Made by a program: the position numbers and the translations under genes. From Lachnospiraceae bacterium UBA1755 (GTDB lineage: Bacteria > Bacillota > Clostridia > Lachnospirales > Lachnospiraceae): 64,000 nt of DNA. This document shows positions 37,632 to 44,397 of this stretch, piece by piece. Location: contig DCHJ01000038.1 of assembly GCA_002314805.1 (NCBI GenBank), positions 8,764 to 72,763 on the forward strand, in the 5' to 3' direction. Positions within the stretch are counted from its first letter, which is position 1. The number at the start of each line of letters is the position of its first letter. The notes below the pieces were generated by a model. That model was not told the origin of the DNA, did not search any database, and saw only the letters and a program-made list of their open reading frames with translations.

Positions 37632-37940
37632 ATGTACGCTATTATTGCAACAGGCGGCAAGCAGTACAAGGTATCTGAAGGCGATATCATTAAGGTTGAG
37701 AAGCTTGGAGTCGCTGAGGGTGAGACAGTAAGATTTGATCAGGTTCTTGCAGTTAATGATGGAACTATGAAGATCGGTACACCTACAGTATCTGGTGTCA
37801 CTGTAACAGCAACCGTTGTACGCGAGGGCAAGGAGAAGAAGGTCCTTGTTGTTAAGTACAAGAGCAAAAAGGGTGAGCGCAAGAAGAACGGTCACAGACA
37901 GCTGTTCACAATGGTTAAGATTGACAAGATCAACGATTAA
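37632..37940 (+). CDS. rplU: 50S ribosomal protein L21
   Basis: The 102-residue protein matches L21 along its length: [40 protein letters not shown] and the terminal VKIDKI. It binds 23S rRNA in the large subunit. GGAGGATCC precedes the ATG; the longer upstream frame is leader sequence. It is followed by rpmA after 41 bases. Confidence 0.97.
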   Translation: MYAIIATGGKQYKVSEGDIIKVEKLGVAEGETVRFDQVLAVNDGTMKIGTPTVSGVTVTATVVREGKEKKVLVVKYKSKKGERKKNGHRQLFTMVKIDKIND

Positions 37941-37981
37941 TGTAAAAGCATTCCAAGTTTAGAAAGAAGGAGGAAACAGGC

Positions 37982-38239
37982 ATGGCTCATAAAAAGGGTG
38001 TCGGTTCTACTAAGAACGGTCGTGATTCCGAGTCCAAGCGTTTAGGTGCCAAGAGAGCAGACGGACAGTTTGTATTGGCAGGAAATATTCTCTACAGACA
38101 GCGTGGTACACATATTCATCCAGGTACTAACGTAGGCCGCGGCGGTGATGATACATTATTTGCAACTGCTGACGGATATGTTAAGTTCGAGAGAATGGAT
38201 AAGTATCGCAAGCAGGTTTCTGTTTATCCGGAGAAGTAA
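37982..38239 (+). CDS. rpmA: 50S ribosomal protein L27 without N-terminal extension
   Basis: The 85-residue protein starts [19 protein letters not shown] and contains [19 protein letters not shown], typical of L27, whose N-terminus reaches the peptidyl transferase centre. Most Firmicutes make L27 with an extra N-terminal segment (ending in FFA) that the Prp protease removes, and carry the prp gene between rplU and rpmA. Neither the extension nor a prp gene is present here; GAAGGAGGAAACAGG lies right before the ATG. Confidence 0.97.
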   Translation: MAHKKGVGSTKNGRDSESKRLGAKRADGQFVLAGNILYRQRGTHIHPGTNVGRGGDDTLFATADGYVKFERMDKYRKQVSVYPEK

Positions 38240-38256
38240 TTCATCAGACAAGGCGA

Positions 38257-38287
38257 GGGCTTCATACAGTTGTATGAGGCCCTTTTA
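38257..38287 (+). terminator. rho-independent terminator after rpmA
   Basis: GGGCTTCATACA and TGTATGAGGCCC pair at 11 of 12 positions with a very short loop and are followed by TTTTATT. It ends the rplU-rpmA transcript. Confidence 0.85.
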
Positions 38288-38301
38288 TTCACATCAGCTG
38301 T

Positions 38302-38416
38302 GATCGGTACATCTGCAGCATCCGGTGTCACTGTAACAGCAGCCGCTGTGCGTGAGGGCAAGGAGAAGAAGATCCTTGTTGTTAAGTACAAGAGCAAAAA
38401 GGGTGAGCGCAAGTAA
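38302..38416 (+). pseudogene. partial duplicate of rplU
   Basis: Bases 38302-38413 repeat rplU positions 37772-37883 at a constant offset of 530 bases with nine differences in 112, all of them transitions. Read in frame it encodes IGTSAASGVTVTAAAVREGK followed by [17 protein letters not shown] and a stop, that is the C-terminal half of L21 minus its last residues. There is no start codon or ribosome binding site. It looks like the remnant of a tandem duplication of the rplU-rpmA region. Confidence 0.9.
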
Positions 38417-38615
38417 ATTCCGGACCGCGGCGGCCTGTTATTACTTCGGTCAGGATCCAAGGTCAGGGTCTCAGGACTGATTCGTGTAAGACTTCGCGCC
38501 GGACAGCGCAGTAACAGCAGCTATATTACGATAACAATTATTATATGATTCCGTCAGGCGCATATGCGGGTGCGCACGTGTACATGAACGGTCTCAAAGA
38601 ATGTAACAGGATATT

Positions 38616-39902
38616 ATGTTTGCAGACAGAGCTAAAATAGTAATTAAATCAGGTAACGGCGGAGACGGCCATATCAGCTTCAGGCGTGAAAAATTCGTTG
38701 CGGCAGGCGGTCCCGACGGAGGTGACGGCGGAAAGGGCGGTGACATCATCTTTGTAGTTGATGACGGTCTTAACACGCTTATTGACTTTAAACACAAGAC
38801 AAAATATGTTGCAGGAAACGGTGAGCCCGGCGGCAAGCGCCGCTGTCACGGTGCCAATGCAGATGATCTGATCATCAGAGTACCGGAAGGTACCGTGATC
38901 AAGGAGCTTCAGTCGGAGAAGGTCATAGCCGATATGAGCGGAGACCATCGCCGTGAGATCATACTGCGCGGCGGCAAGGGCGGTACCGGCAATATGCATT
39001 ACGCAACTTCTACCATGCAGGTACCCAAGTATGCAAAACCCGGACAGCCCGGCAAGGAGCTTCAGGTATTGCTTGAGCTCAAGGTGATCGCTGATGTAGG
39101 ACTTGTGGGCTACCCAAATGCGGGTAAATCCACGCTTATCTCTGCCGTGTCCAACGCAAGACCCAGGATCGCCGACTATCCTTTTACTACATTAACGCCT
39201 AATCTGGGCGTCATCGACATGGGAGATGGCAGCAGCTTTATTATGGCTGATATCCCCGGTCTGATAGAGGGTGCTGCTGAGGGTGCCGGACTGGGACATT
39301 ATTTCCTCAGACACATTGAGCGTACCAAGATGCTGCTTCATGTGGTAGATGCCGCAGGTACGGAAGGGCGTGATCCTGTTAATGATCTTAAGGTCATGAT
39401 GGACGAGCTCAGGAGATATGATGATCGGCTCCTGGAGAAGCCTATGCTCATTGCAGCCAACAAGACAGATATTCTTGATCCGTCAGCCGATGATCCCGTT
39501 GCGCGCATACAGGAAGCCTATCCGGATATCAGAGTGCTGCCGATATCTGCATTTACCCACTCCGGTACAGATGAACTCCGCAAAGCCATCTGGGAGGTCA
39601 TAAGGGATATGCCGCGCGAAGTACGCGTATTTGAAAAGGAATACGATGTAGAGTATAATGATGATGCAAATCTTCCCTATACCGTCACCAAAGAGGAGAC
39701 TAAGGACGGAGAGAAGTACGTCGTGGAGGGTCCCCGCATAGAGAAGATGCTCGGATATACCAACCTTGATACCGAGAAGGGCTTTGATTTCTTCCAGAAG
39801 TTCCTGAAGGAAGCCGGGATCCTTGACCAGCTTGAGGCTCTGGGCATTAAGGAAGGTGACACGGTCCGCATGTACGGGCATGAGTTTGACTATTATAAGT
39901 AA
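38616..39902 (+). CDS. obgE: Obg family GTPase
   Basis: The 428-residue protein has the Gly-rich Obg fold (1-158; GGDGGKGGDIIFV), the G domain with GYPNAGKS at 165-172, DIPGLIEGA and NKTD, and the C-terminal OCT domain (about 345-428) found in Gram-positive Obg proteins. Obg acts in 50S assembly and stress control. A weak CAGGATATT precedes the ATG. It follows rplU-rpmA as in most bacteria, but here a terminator and an rplU remnant intervene. Confidence 0.97.
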   Translation: MFADRAKIVIKSGNGGDGHISFRREKFVAAGGPDGGDGGKGGDIIFVVDDGLNTLIDFKHKTKYVAGNGEPGGKRRCHGANADDLIIRVPEGTVIKELQSEKVIADMSGDHRREIILRGGKGGTGNMHYATSTMQVPKYAKPGQPGKELQVLLELKVIADVGLVGYPNAGKSTLISAVSNARPRIADYPFTTLTPNLGVIDMGDGSSFIMADIPGLIEGAAEGAGLGHYFLRHIERTKMLLHVVDAAGTEGRDPVNDLKVMMDELRRYDDRLLEKPMLIAANKTDILDPSADDPVARIQEAYPDIRVLPISAFTHSGTDELRKAIWEVIRDMPREVRVFEKEYDVEYNDDANLPYTVTKEETKDGEKYVVEGPRIEKMLGYTNLDTEKGFDFFQKFLKEAGILDQLEALGIKEGDTVRMYGHEFDYYK

Positions 39903-39933
39903 TCACGTATCAGACCTTCCGGTCATGACTTAA

Positions 39934-40131
39934 TTCACAGGGGATTTTCAAAGGATTCACAGGAATTTTTCAGGGGATTTTCAAAGGATTCACAGGTAAT
40001 TCTCAAAGGATTCACAGGAATTTCTCAGGGGATTAACAAGAATTCGCGGGAAGTTTTCATAGAATTTACAGGGATTTTTCGGAGAATTCACAAAGGATTT
40101 TCAGAGAATCAACCAAAATATTCAGAGGAAA
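39934..40131 (+). repeat. degenerate 11-bp tandem array between obgE and yhbY
   Basis: About eighteen head-to-tail units of 11 bases with consensus TTYWCARRGGA fill this gap (for example TTCACAGGGGA, TTTTCAAAGGA, TTCACAGGAAT). Units alternate between a TTCACAGG and a TTTTCARR type, so a 22-bp higher-order period is also visible. Only two units differ in length, by one base. Each unit has a purine core resembling a Shine-Dalgarno sequence; the last ones lie just upstream of the yhbY start. Confidence 0.9.
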
Positions 40132-40143
40132 TTATACAGAGCA

Positions 40144-40440
40144 ATGACAAGTAAGCAGAGAGCACAGCTCAAGAGTCTGGCAATGACCATGGATGCTATC
40201 CTTAACATAGGCAAGGAATCTCTTACAGAGGAGTTTCTCAGTGCAGCCGAGGAGGCTCTTGAGGCCAGAGAGTTAATAAAGATAAGTGTACTTAAAAACT
40301 GTGATGATGACCTCAGATCCATCGCTGAGGCTATCGCAGAGCACACCGACAGTGAAATTGTCCAGGTTATCGGACGCAAGATAGTATTGTTCCGTCAGGC
40401 AAGAAAGCCTGAAAACAGGAAGATCAGACTGGTTAAATGA
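40144..40440 (+). CDS. yhbY: YhbY family RNA-binding protein (CRM domain)
   Basis: The 98-residue protein is a single CRM domain: MTSKQRAQLKSLAMTMDAIL, NIGKESLTEEF, ALEARELIKISVLKN, and the terminal QVIGRKIVLFRQA with the GxxG-like loop. YhbY binds pre-50S ribosomal particles. The start follows the 11-bp array, whose last unit (CAGAGGAAA) lies 14 bases upstream. The stop overlaps nadD by four bases. Confidence 0.95.
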   Translation: MTSKQRAQLKSLAMTMDAILNIGKESLTEEFLSAAEEALEARELIKISVLKNCDDDLRSIAEAIAEHTDSEIVQVIGRKIVLFRQARKPENRKIRLVK

Positions 40441-41057
40441 AGAGGATCGGCCTTTTGGGCGGGACCTTTGACCCGATTCACAACGGTCACATAGTCCTCG
40501 CACGCAATGCATATGAACAGTTTTCACTTGACGAGGTATGGATGCTGGTATCACCTGACCCGCCCCACAAAAGGGAGCACAGCGTGACCGGATTTCAGCA
40601 CCGTTATAATATGGTACGCCTTGCAGCTGAAAAGGAAACTTTCATGCTCCCGTCTGATTATGAAGTACGGCTTACGCAGCCCTCCTATACAGCGCAGACT
40701 CTGCGGGAGCTCAGAAAAGACTATCCCGGATACAGGTTTTTCTTTATCATCGGGGAAGACAGTCTAGATGCCATCGAGACCTGGTATCATCCCGAGGAAG
40801 TTATGGCACCGACAGAATTAATTGTGGCAGTAAGGAGTGCGGGTGCGCATAGCAGATCCATAGGCGCCCAGACAGCATATCTAAAGGAGCGCTACGGCGC
40901 AAGGATCAGTATCATAGATTCAGATTATGTCAATATCTCTTCCACAGATCTCAGGAACAGGGTTGCAGCGGGAGAGAGCATTGCAGGTCTGGTTCCTCCA
41001 AAGGTAGAAGAGTATATATGGACAGAGAAATTATATACAGCATCAGAGAACAGCTGA
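40437..41057 (+). CDS. nadD: nicotinate-nucleotide adenylyltransferase
   Basis: The 206-residue enzyme transfers AMP from ATP to nicotinate mononucleotide in NAD synthesis. It starts MKRIGLLGGTFDPIHNGHI with the nucleotidyltransferase GGTFDPxHxGH motif and ends with SSTDLRNRVAAGESI (ISSTxxR motif) and VPPKVEEYI. The ATG overlaps the yhbY stop. It overlaps yqeK by 40 bases, unusually long. Confidence 0.96.
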   Translation: MKRIGLLGGTFDPIHNGHIVLARNAYEQFSLDEVWMLVSPDPPHKREHSVTGFQHRYNMVRLAAEKETFMLPSDYEVRLTQPSYTAQTLRELRKDYPGYRFFFIIGEDSLDAIETWYHPEEVMAPTELIVAVRSAGAHSRSIGAQTAYLKERYGARISIIDSDYVNISSTDLRNRVAAGESIAGLVPPKVEEYIWTEKLYTASENS

Positions 41058-41581
41058 AGGAATGCCTTTCAGAGCACCGGTATGAGCATACCCTCGGTGT
41101 GGAATACACTGCAGCAAGTCTTGCGATGAGACATGGTGCTGATGTCTATAAAGCTGAGCTGGCAGGACTCCTCCACGACTGTGCCAAGGGGTATTCACAG
41201 GAGGAGCTGGCTGATCTGGCAGGAGATGAGGCGTATACACCGAACACACTTCATGCTGTTTGTGCTCCCATAATTGCACAGAAAAATTTCGGTATCACTG
41301 ATGTGGAGATACTTTCAGCTATACGATGGCACACGACCGGCAAGGCCAACATGGCTTTACTGGATAAGATCATTTTTGTAGCGGATTTTATCGAGCCCTG
41401 CAGGGATATGATCACAATTCTTCCGGAAATCAGGAAGTCTGCTTTTGATGATCTCACCTATGCGGTATTTCGAATTGCAGCTGAGACAATACCCTATGTG
41501 GAGATGCGGAAGCTGCCGATGGATCCGCATACTATCGAATGTTACGAATATTTAAAGGAGAACGGTATTCATGATAGGTAA
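41018..41581 (+). CDS. yqeK: YqeK family HD-domain phosphohydrolase
   Basis: The 187-residue protein has the HD-domain metal ligands H in HRYEHTLGVE, LLHDCAKGYS, and IRWHTTGKANM, DKIIFVADFIEP. YqeK proteins hydrolyse diadenosine tetraphosphate symmetrically. The order nadD-yqeK-rsfS is conserved in Firmicutes. The 5' end lies within nadD and the 3' end overlaps rsfS by 11 bases. Confidence 0.94.
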   Translation: MDREIIYSIREQLKECLSEHRYEHTLGVEYTAASLAMRHGADVYKAELAGLLHDCAKGYSQEELADLAGDEAYTPNTLHAVCAPIIAQKNFGITDVEILSAIRWHTTGKANMALLDKIIFVADFIEPCRDMITILPEIRKSAFDDLTYAVFRIAAETIPYVEMRKLPMDPHTIECYEYLKENGIHDR

Positions 41582-41921
41582 TAAAGAAGCATTGAAAATC
41601 GCAATTGCTGCTCTTGAGGAGAAAAAAGGAGAAAGGATAAAGGTAATCGACATCTCCGGAGTTTCCGTAGTGGCAGATTATTTTGTTATTGCAAGCGGTA
41701 AGAATCTCAATCAGATAAAGGCTATGGCTGAAGAGGTTGAAGAGAAGCTCGCAAAAGAAAAAATCAGACCGAAACAGATCGAGGGCGGCAATACATCCGG
41801 CTGGATTCTTATGGACTACAGAGACTTTATCATCCACATCTTCAATGAAGAGCAGAGACTGTATTATGATATCGAGCGTATCTGGTCAGACGGAAAGGAT
41901 CTGAATCCGGCAGAGATCTGA
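41571..41921 (+). CDS. rsfS: ribosomal silencing factor RsfS
   Basis: The 116-residue protein matches RsfS/Iojap: KVIDISGVSVVADYFVIASG, NLNQIKAMAEEVEEKL, and GWILMDYRDFIIHIFNEEQR. It binds L14 and prevents subunit joining during starvation. AAAGGAG precedes the ATG, which lies inside the end of yqeK. Confidence 0.96.
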   Translation: MIGNKEALKIAIAALEEKKGERIKVIDISGVSVVADYFVIASGKNLNQIKAMAEEVEEKLAKEKIRPKQIEGGNTSGWILMDYRDFIIHIFNEEQRLYYDIERIWSDGKDLNPAEI

Positions 41922-41981
41922 CAGCGGCTATACCGGCAGTATACGGAATGCCGGTTAGAAATCCAAAAGTGAATATACCAG

Positions 41982-42015
41982 TTCGAAGGCGAGTGCTGCA
42001 GCACTCGCCTTCGAA
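41982..42015. repeat. 34-bp perfect palindrome downstream of rsfS
   Basis: TTCGAAGGCGAGTGCTG is followed at once by its exact reverse complement. There is no T-run after it (AATTTC). It may be a loopless-looking terminator or mRNA-stabilising hairpin, or a dyad binding site. It lies 60 bases after rsfS and 18 bases before a MITE-like element. Confidence 0.85.
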
Positions 42016-42032
42016 ATTTCAGACATTATATT

Positions 42033-42146
42033 TAAGGAAATACTGATTCCATAAGCAACCGCTTTCAGATATCCCAAATGTACAAGAATCAAGGCCTCTC
42101 TTGAAAACGCTGCAGAAAAAAGTATCCTTGATCAGCAGTCTCTTAA
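42033..42146 (+). mobile_element. MITE-like element, copy 1 (about 114 bp)
   Basis: It begins TAAGGAAATACTGATT and ends ATCAGCAGTCTCTTA, imperfect terminal inverted repeats with TA at both outer edges. The reverse complement of 62939-63051 aligns with it end to end: both have AAGGAAATRCTGATT, then AGAATCAAGG after 36-37 bases, then TTRAAARCG-like and ATCAGC near the far end. It has no coding capacity. Confidence 0.65.
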
Positions 42147-42208
42147 TGAAGTAAAAGGAAGCGGTACAGGGATATAGAGCGCTCAGGGGGCATGTGCATC
42201 CCTGAAAG

Positions 42209-42817
42209 TCACATCATACGAAAAAGTCCTATTACCTTGCCTAGTACTGTGACGTTGTCCACAATAATAGGATCCATGGCATCGTTCTCAGGCTGGAGTC
42301 TGTAGTGACCATTCTCACGGTAGAAGCGCTTGACCGTGGCTCCATCCTCAACAAGTGCAACGACGATCTCACCGTTTCTGGCGGTGGGGACACGTTCAAC
42401 AAGAAGATTATCGCCGTCAAAAATGCCGACGTTGATCATGGAATCGCCCTTGACCTTGAGCATAAAGGTCTCTGCATTGGGAAGGAAATCTACCGGGATA
42501 GGAAAGTAATCCGTGATGTTTTCCTCAGCCAGCAGTGGAAGACCTGCCGCAACCCTGCCGAGCATCGGTACATTGGTAAGCTCACGTTTTGTAGGATTGA
42601 AGTCCTCGTCTGTGATCTCGATAGTCCTGGATTTATCCTTGGCTCTGCGTATATAGCCCTTTTCCTCAAGATTATTGAGCTGAGCGAAAACAGAAGAGGT
42701 CGATCTGAGATCAACTGCTTCGCCTATTTCCCTTACCGAAGGAGGATAATTCTTCTTTAAAACATAATCTTTAATATATGCAAGGATCTCCTGCTGCTTC
42801 ACAGTTAATTTGTCCAT
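42209..42817 (-). CDS. lexA: LexA repressor
   Basis: The 202-residue SOS repressor has an N-terminal winged helix (MDKLTVKQQEILAYIKDYV, PPSVREIGEAVDLRSTSSVF) and the self-cleaving C-terminal domain: cleavage bond Ala91-Gly92 in RVAAGLPLL, Ser126 in GDSM and Lys163 in ATVKRF. RecA-stimulated cleavage would release the SOS genes. The ATG at 42817 has AAAGGAGC upstream; the longer frame would add 17 residues. It is divergent from a yneA-like gene, with shared LexA boxes. Confidence 0.97.
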   Translation of the reverse strand: MDKLTVKQQEILAYIKDYVLKKNYPPSVREIGEAVDLRSTSSVFAQLNNLEEKGYIRRAKDKSRTIEITDEDFNPTKRELTNVPMLGRVAAGLPLLAEENITDYFPIPVDFLPNAETFMLKVKGDSMINVGIFDGDNLLVERVPTARNGEIVVALVEDGATVKRFYRENGHYRLQPENDAMDPIIVDNVTVLGKVIGLFRMM

Positions 42818-42847
42818 AGCCGCTCCTTTCATACCTGATCTGTATGA

Positions 42848-42876
42848 ATTATAACATATGTTCGACAAATATGCAA
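42848..42876 (-). promoter_or_regulatory. lexA promoter
   Basis: On the minus strand TTGCAT (42876-42871) and TATAAT (42853-42848) are separated by 17 bases. The first LexA box lies in the spacer and touches the -10 box, as expected for autoregulation. Confidence 0.75.
42853..42864. promoter_or_regulatory. LexA (SOS) box 1
   Basis: AACATATGTTCG, read on the minus strand CGAACATATGTT, fits the Gram-positive SOS box CGAAC-N4-GTTYG except at one end. It overlaps the lexA promoter. Confidence 0.85.
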
Positions 42877-42887
42877 ACTTATGTTCG
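42876..42887. promoter_or_regulatory. LexA (SOS) box 2
   Basis: AACTTATGTTCG, on the minus strand CGAACATAAGTT, fits the same pattern and overlaps the lexA -35 region by one base. Confidence 0.8.
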
Positions 42888-42896
42888 TTTTTCTGC

Positions 42897-42925
42897 TTGA
42901 CAAACGTACGTTCGAGCAGTAAGAT
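42897..42925 (+). promoter_or_regulatory. yneA-like gene promoter
   Basis: TTGACA (42897-42902) and TAAGAT (42920-42925) are exactly 17 bases apart. LexA box 3 occupies the spacer. Confidence 0.8.
42903..42914. promoter_or_regulatory. LexA (SOS) box 3
   Basis: AACGTACGTTCG lies between the -35 and -10 boxes of the yneA-like gene, so bound LexA would exclude RNA polymerase. Confidence 0.85.
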
Positions 42926-42932
42926 ATTTCCA

Positions 42933-42945
42933 GAACATAAGTTCG
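42933..42945. promoter_or_regulatory. LexA (SOS) box 4
   Basis: GAACATAAGTTCG lies just downstream of the probable transcription start and abuts the GGAGGA ribosome binding site of the yneA-like gene. Confidence 0.8.
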
Positions 42946-42955
42946 GAGGACGCGT

Positions 42956-43249
42956 ATGAAAAGATGGATCTTACTTTCAATATCATTAGTTCTTGCAGTG
43001 GGTATCATAATCTGTTTCACATCTGTATCCGTTAAGGCAGAGACCCAGGAGAAGATAAGTACAACAGCCGTATACGATTCAATTAAGATCGCTCAGGGCG
43101 AGACCCTTACAGATATTGCACGTGAGTATAATACCTCAGGTGTTTTCACAGACAGTGAGTATATAGAGAAGATCAAGCGCATCAATAATATTTATACCGA
43201 TACTATACATGCCGGATGTTATCTCGCTGTTATACGTTTCTGTGAATGA
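42956..43249 (+). CDS. yneA: YneA-like SOS cell-division inhibitor with LysM domain
   Basis: The 97-residue protein has an N-terminal membrane/signal helix (about 4-24) and one LysM-like domain (about 41-93; IKIAQGETLTDIAREYN). In Bacillus, YneA has this architecture, is divergent from lexA and delays division during the SOS response. Position, size, LysM and two LexA boxes in its own control region support the same role here. GGAGGA lies five to six bases before the ATG. Sequence identity to YneA itself could not be measured. Confidence 0.85.
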   Translation: MKRWILLSISLVLAVGIIICFTSVSVKAETQEKISTTAVYDSIKIAQGETLTDIAREYNTSGVFTDSEYIEKIKRINNIYTDTIHAGCYLAVIRFCE

Positions 43250-43522
43250 CTGCCTGGTATCACAGCATATAAGTGACTGTTCATATGTTCTTTTGCTCTG
43301 TCAGTATCATGTATTCCGTCTCCCCACGGAAACTGCGAATGAACGCATCGGTGACTACGCAGTCGTCTTACAGAATCCGTCTACCCGGATATGAGACAGA
43401 CATAAAGCCGACTTCCGACTTCATCGGTCAATGACATATTACTTCGTTGTCACAGAATATTTTATGGAAAGAGCTGTGGCATAATGATACAATATGAATC
43501 AGTGACAGGAGGTGAAGTCGAT
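43250..43522. other. 273-base gap with no recognised element
   Basis: Reading both strands I found no gene, terminator with T-run or clear promoter apart from weak -10-like CATAAT and TACAAT near 43480-43490. Confidence 0.5.
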
Positions 43523-44107
43523 ATGAATTCCAAAGATAAAACAAAAGAATTTATAGTTCCCGGATGGCTGAAGTTAGTGATTATCGCCGTAATGCTGTTT
43601 CTTGTGATATTGAATATCCTTTCGTCATTATCTGCAAACTTATCCGACAATATTGTATACGGTATTTGTTCCAAAAGCTTTATAGCACTGCCTGTATTAT
43701 CAATACTTTATGAGTTAAAACGTGTCTATCTCCGCAAATCTTCATATTTTAAGATCTTTACAATAGTATTCGCAGTTGGAACTGCTTTTCTTACAATTGT
43801 ATTCCTTACCTGTGGTCTTGGATGGTTCCATGTGGCAATCTTTGGAATACAGATACTCAGCCTGCTTGGTGTCATAATTGACCGTGACATATATCTGGAG
43901 AAATCATTCTTATACGGTATGGGAATCGTTAATCCGGCATTCATAAATCTGATGATATTTATCTTCAGAGCATCAGTGATCAATTCCGTAATAAATATTA
44001 CAAGCCTCATGATCACCAATCTGGTTATTGCCGTATTCTACATATTCATGCTTTATTCCAGATACCGCAACAGTCATCTCAAAATTGATAATAAAGACGA
44101 TCAGTAA
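43523..44107 (+). CDS. integral membrane protein of unknown function
   Basis: The 194-residue protein has about five to six hydrophobic segments (for example WLKLVIIAVMLFLVILNIL near the start) and a basic C-terminal tail (YSRYRNSHLKIDNKDDQ). The ATG at 43523 has AGGAGGTGA upstream, one of the strongest sites here, and starts at MNSKDKTKE; a longer frame is less likely. I do not recognise the family. A terminator follows, so it appears monocistronic. Confidence 0.75.
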   Translation: MNSKDKTKEFIVPGWLKLVIIAVMLFLVILNILSSLSANLSDNIVYGICSKSFIALPVLSILYELKRVYLRKSSYFKIFTIVFAVGTAFLTIVFLTCGLGWFHVAIFGIQILSLLGVIIDRDIYLEKSFLYGMGIVNPAFINLMIFIFRASVINSVINITSLMITNLVIAVFYIFMLYSRYRNSHLKIDNKDDQ

Positions 44108-44140
44108 TCATGTCTTTAGTCGGAAGAGCAGTAAAATACC

Positions 44141-44171
44141 AAAGAAGGTCCGGAAAACGGGCCTTCTTTTT
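44141..44171 (+). terminator. rho-independent terminator
   Basis: AAGAAGGTCCG and CGGGCCTTCTT pair at ten of eleven positions around GAAAA, followed by TTTA. It lies 34 bases after the membrane protein gene. Confidence 0.85.
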
Positions 44172-44397
44172 ATTAACGGGCTGTATATCTGATGAACCGG
44201 AATATGATGCTGGAGTATGGCTTTCTATATCTAACTATTCGCGAAACACCACTTTAACAAATAGTTGTCTGTATTTTCAAAGGTACGTATCTGTTAACGA
44301 GTTTGCGTTGCGTGAAGCACGGCTTACAGATATAATAAATTCCGTGAGCATGTAGCTCTTTAACAATATGACATTTGATTAATGAGGCAATTGATTT

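Larger units (their letters stand above)
38240..38615. other. 376-base gap between rpmA and obgE
   Basis: It holds a terminator, a partial rplU duplicate and about 200 bases (38417-38615) where I see nothing except an A/T-rich stretch at 38521-38550 that could carry the obgE promoter. Confidence 0.6.

Noticed and set aside
39934..40131. CRISPR array
   Set aside because: The units are 11 bases, contiguous and without spacers, and no cas gene is near.
42050..42177. Remnant coding frame ending SLNEVKGSGTGI before lexA
   Set aside because: It has no start codon and overlaps the MITE-like element, so it is probably chance coding in that element.
42184..42206. Terminator after lexA
   Set aside because: TCAGGG and CCCTGA can pair around GGCATGTGCAT, but no T-run follows on the minus strand and the stem is short.
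44110..44355. 81-codon frame after the membrane protein gene
   Set aside because: It runs through a clear rho-independent terminator and has no ribosome binding site.
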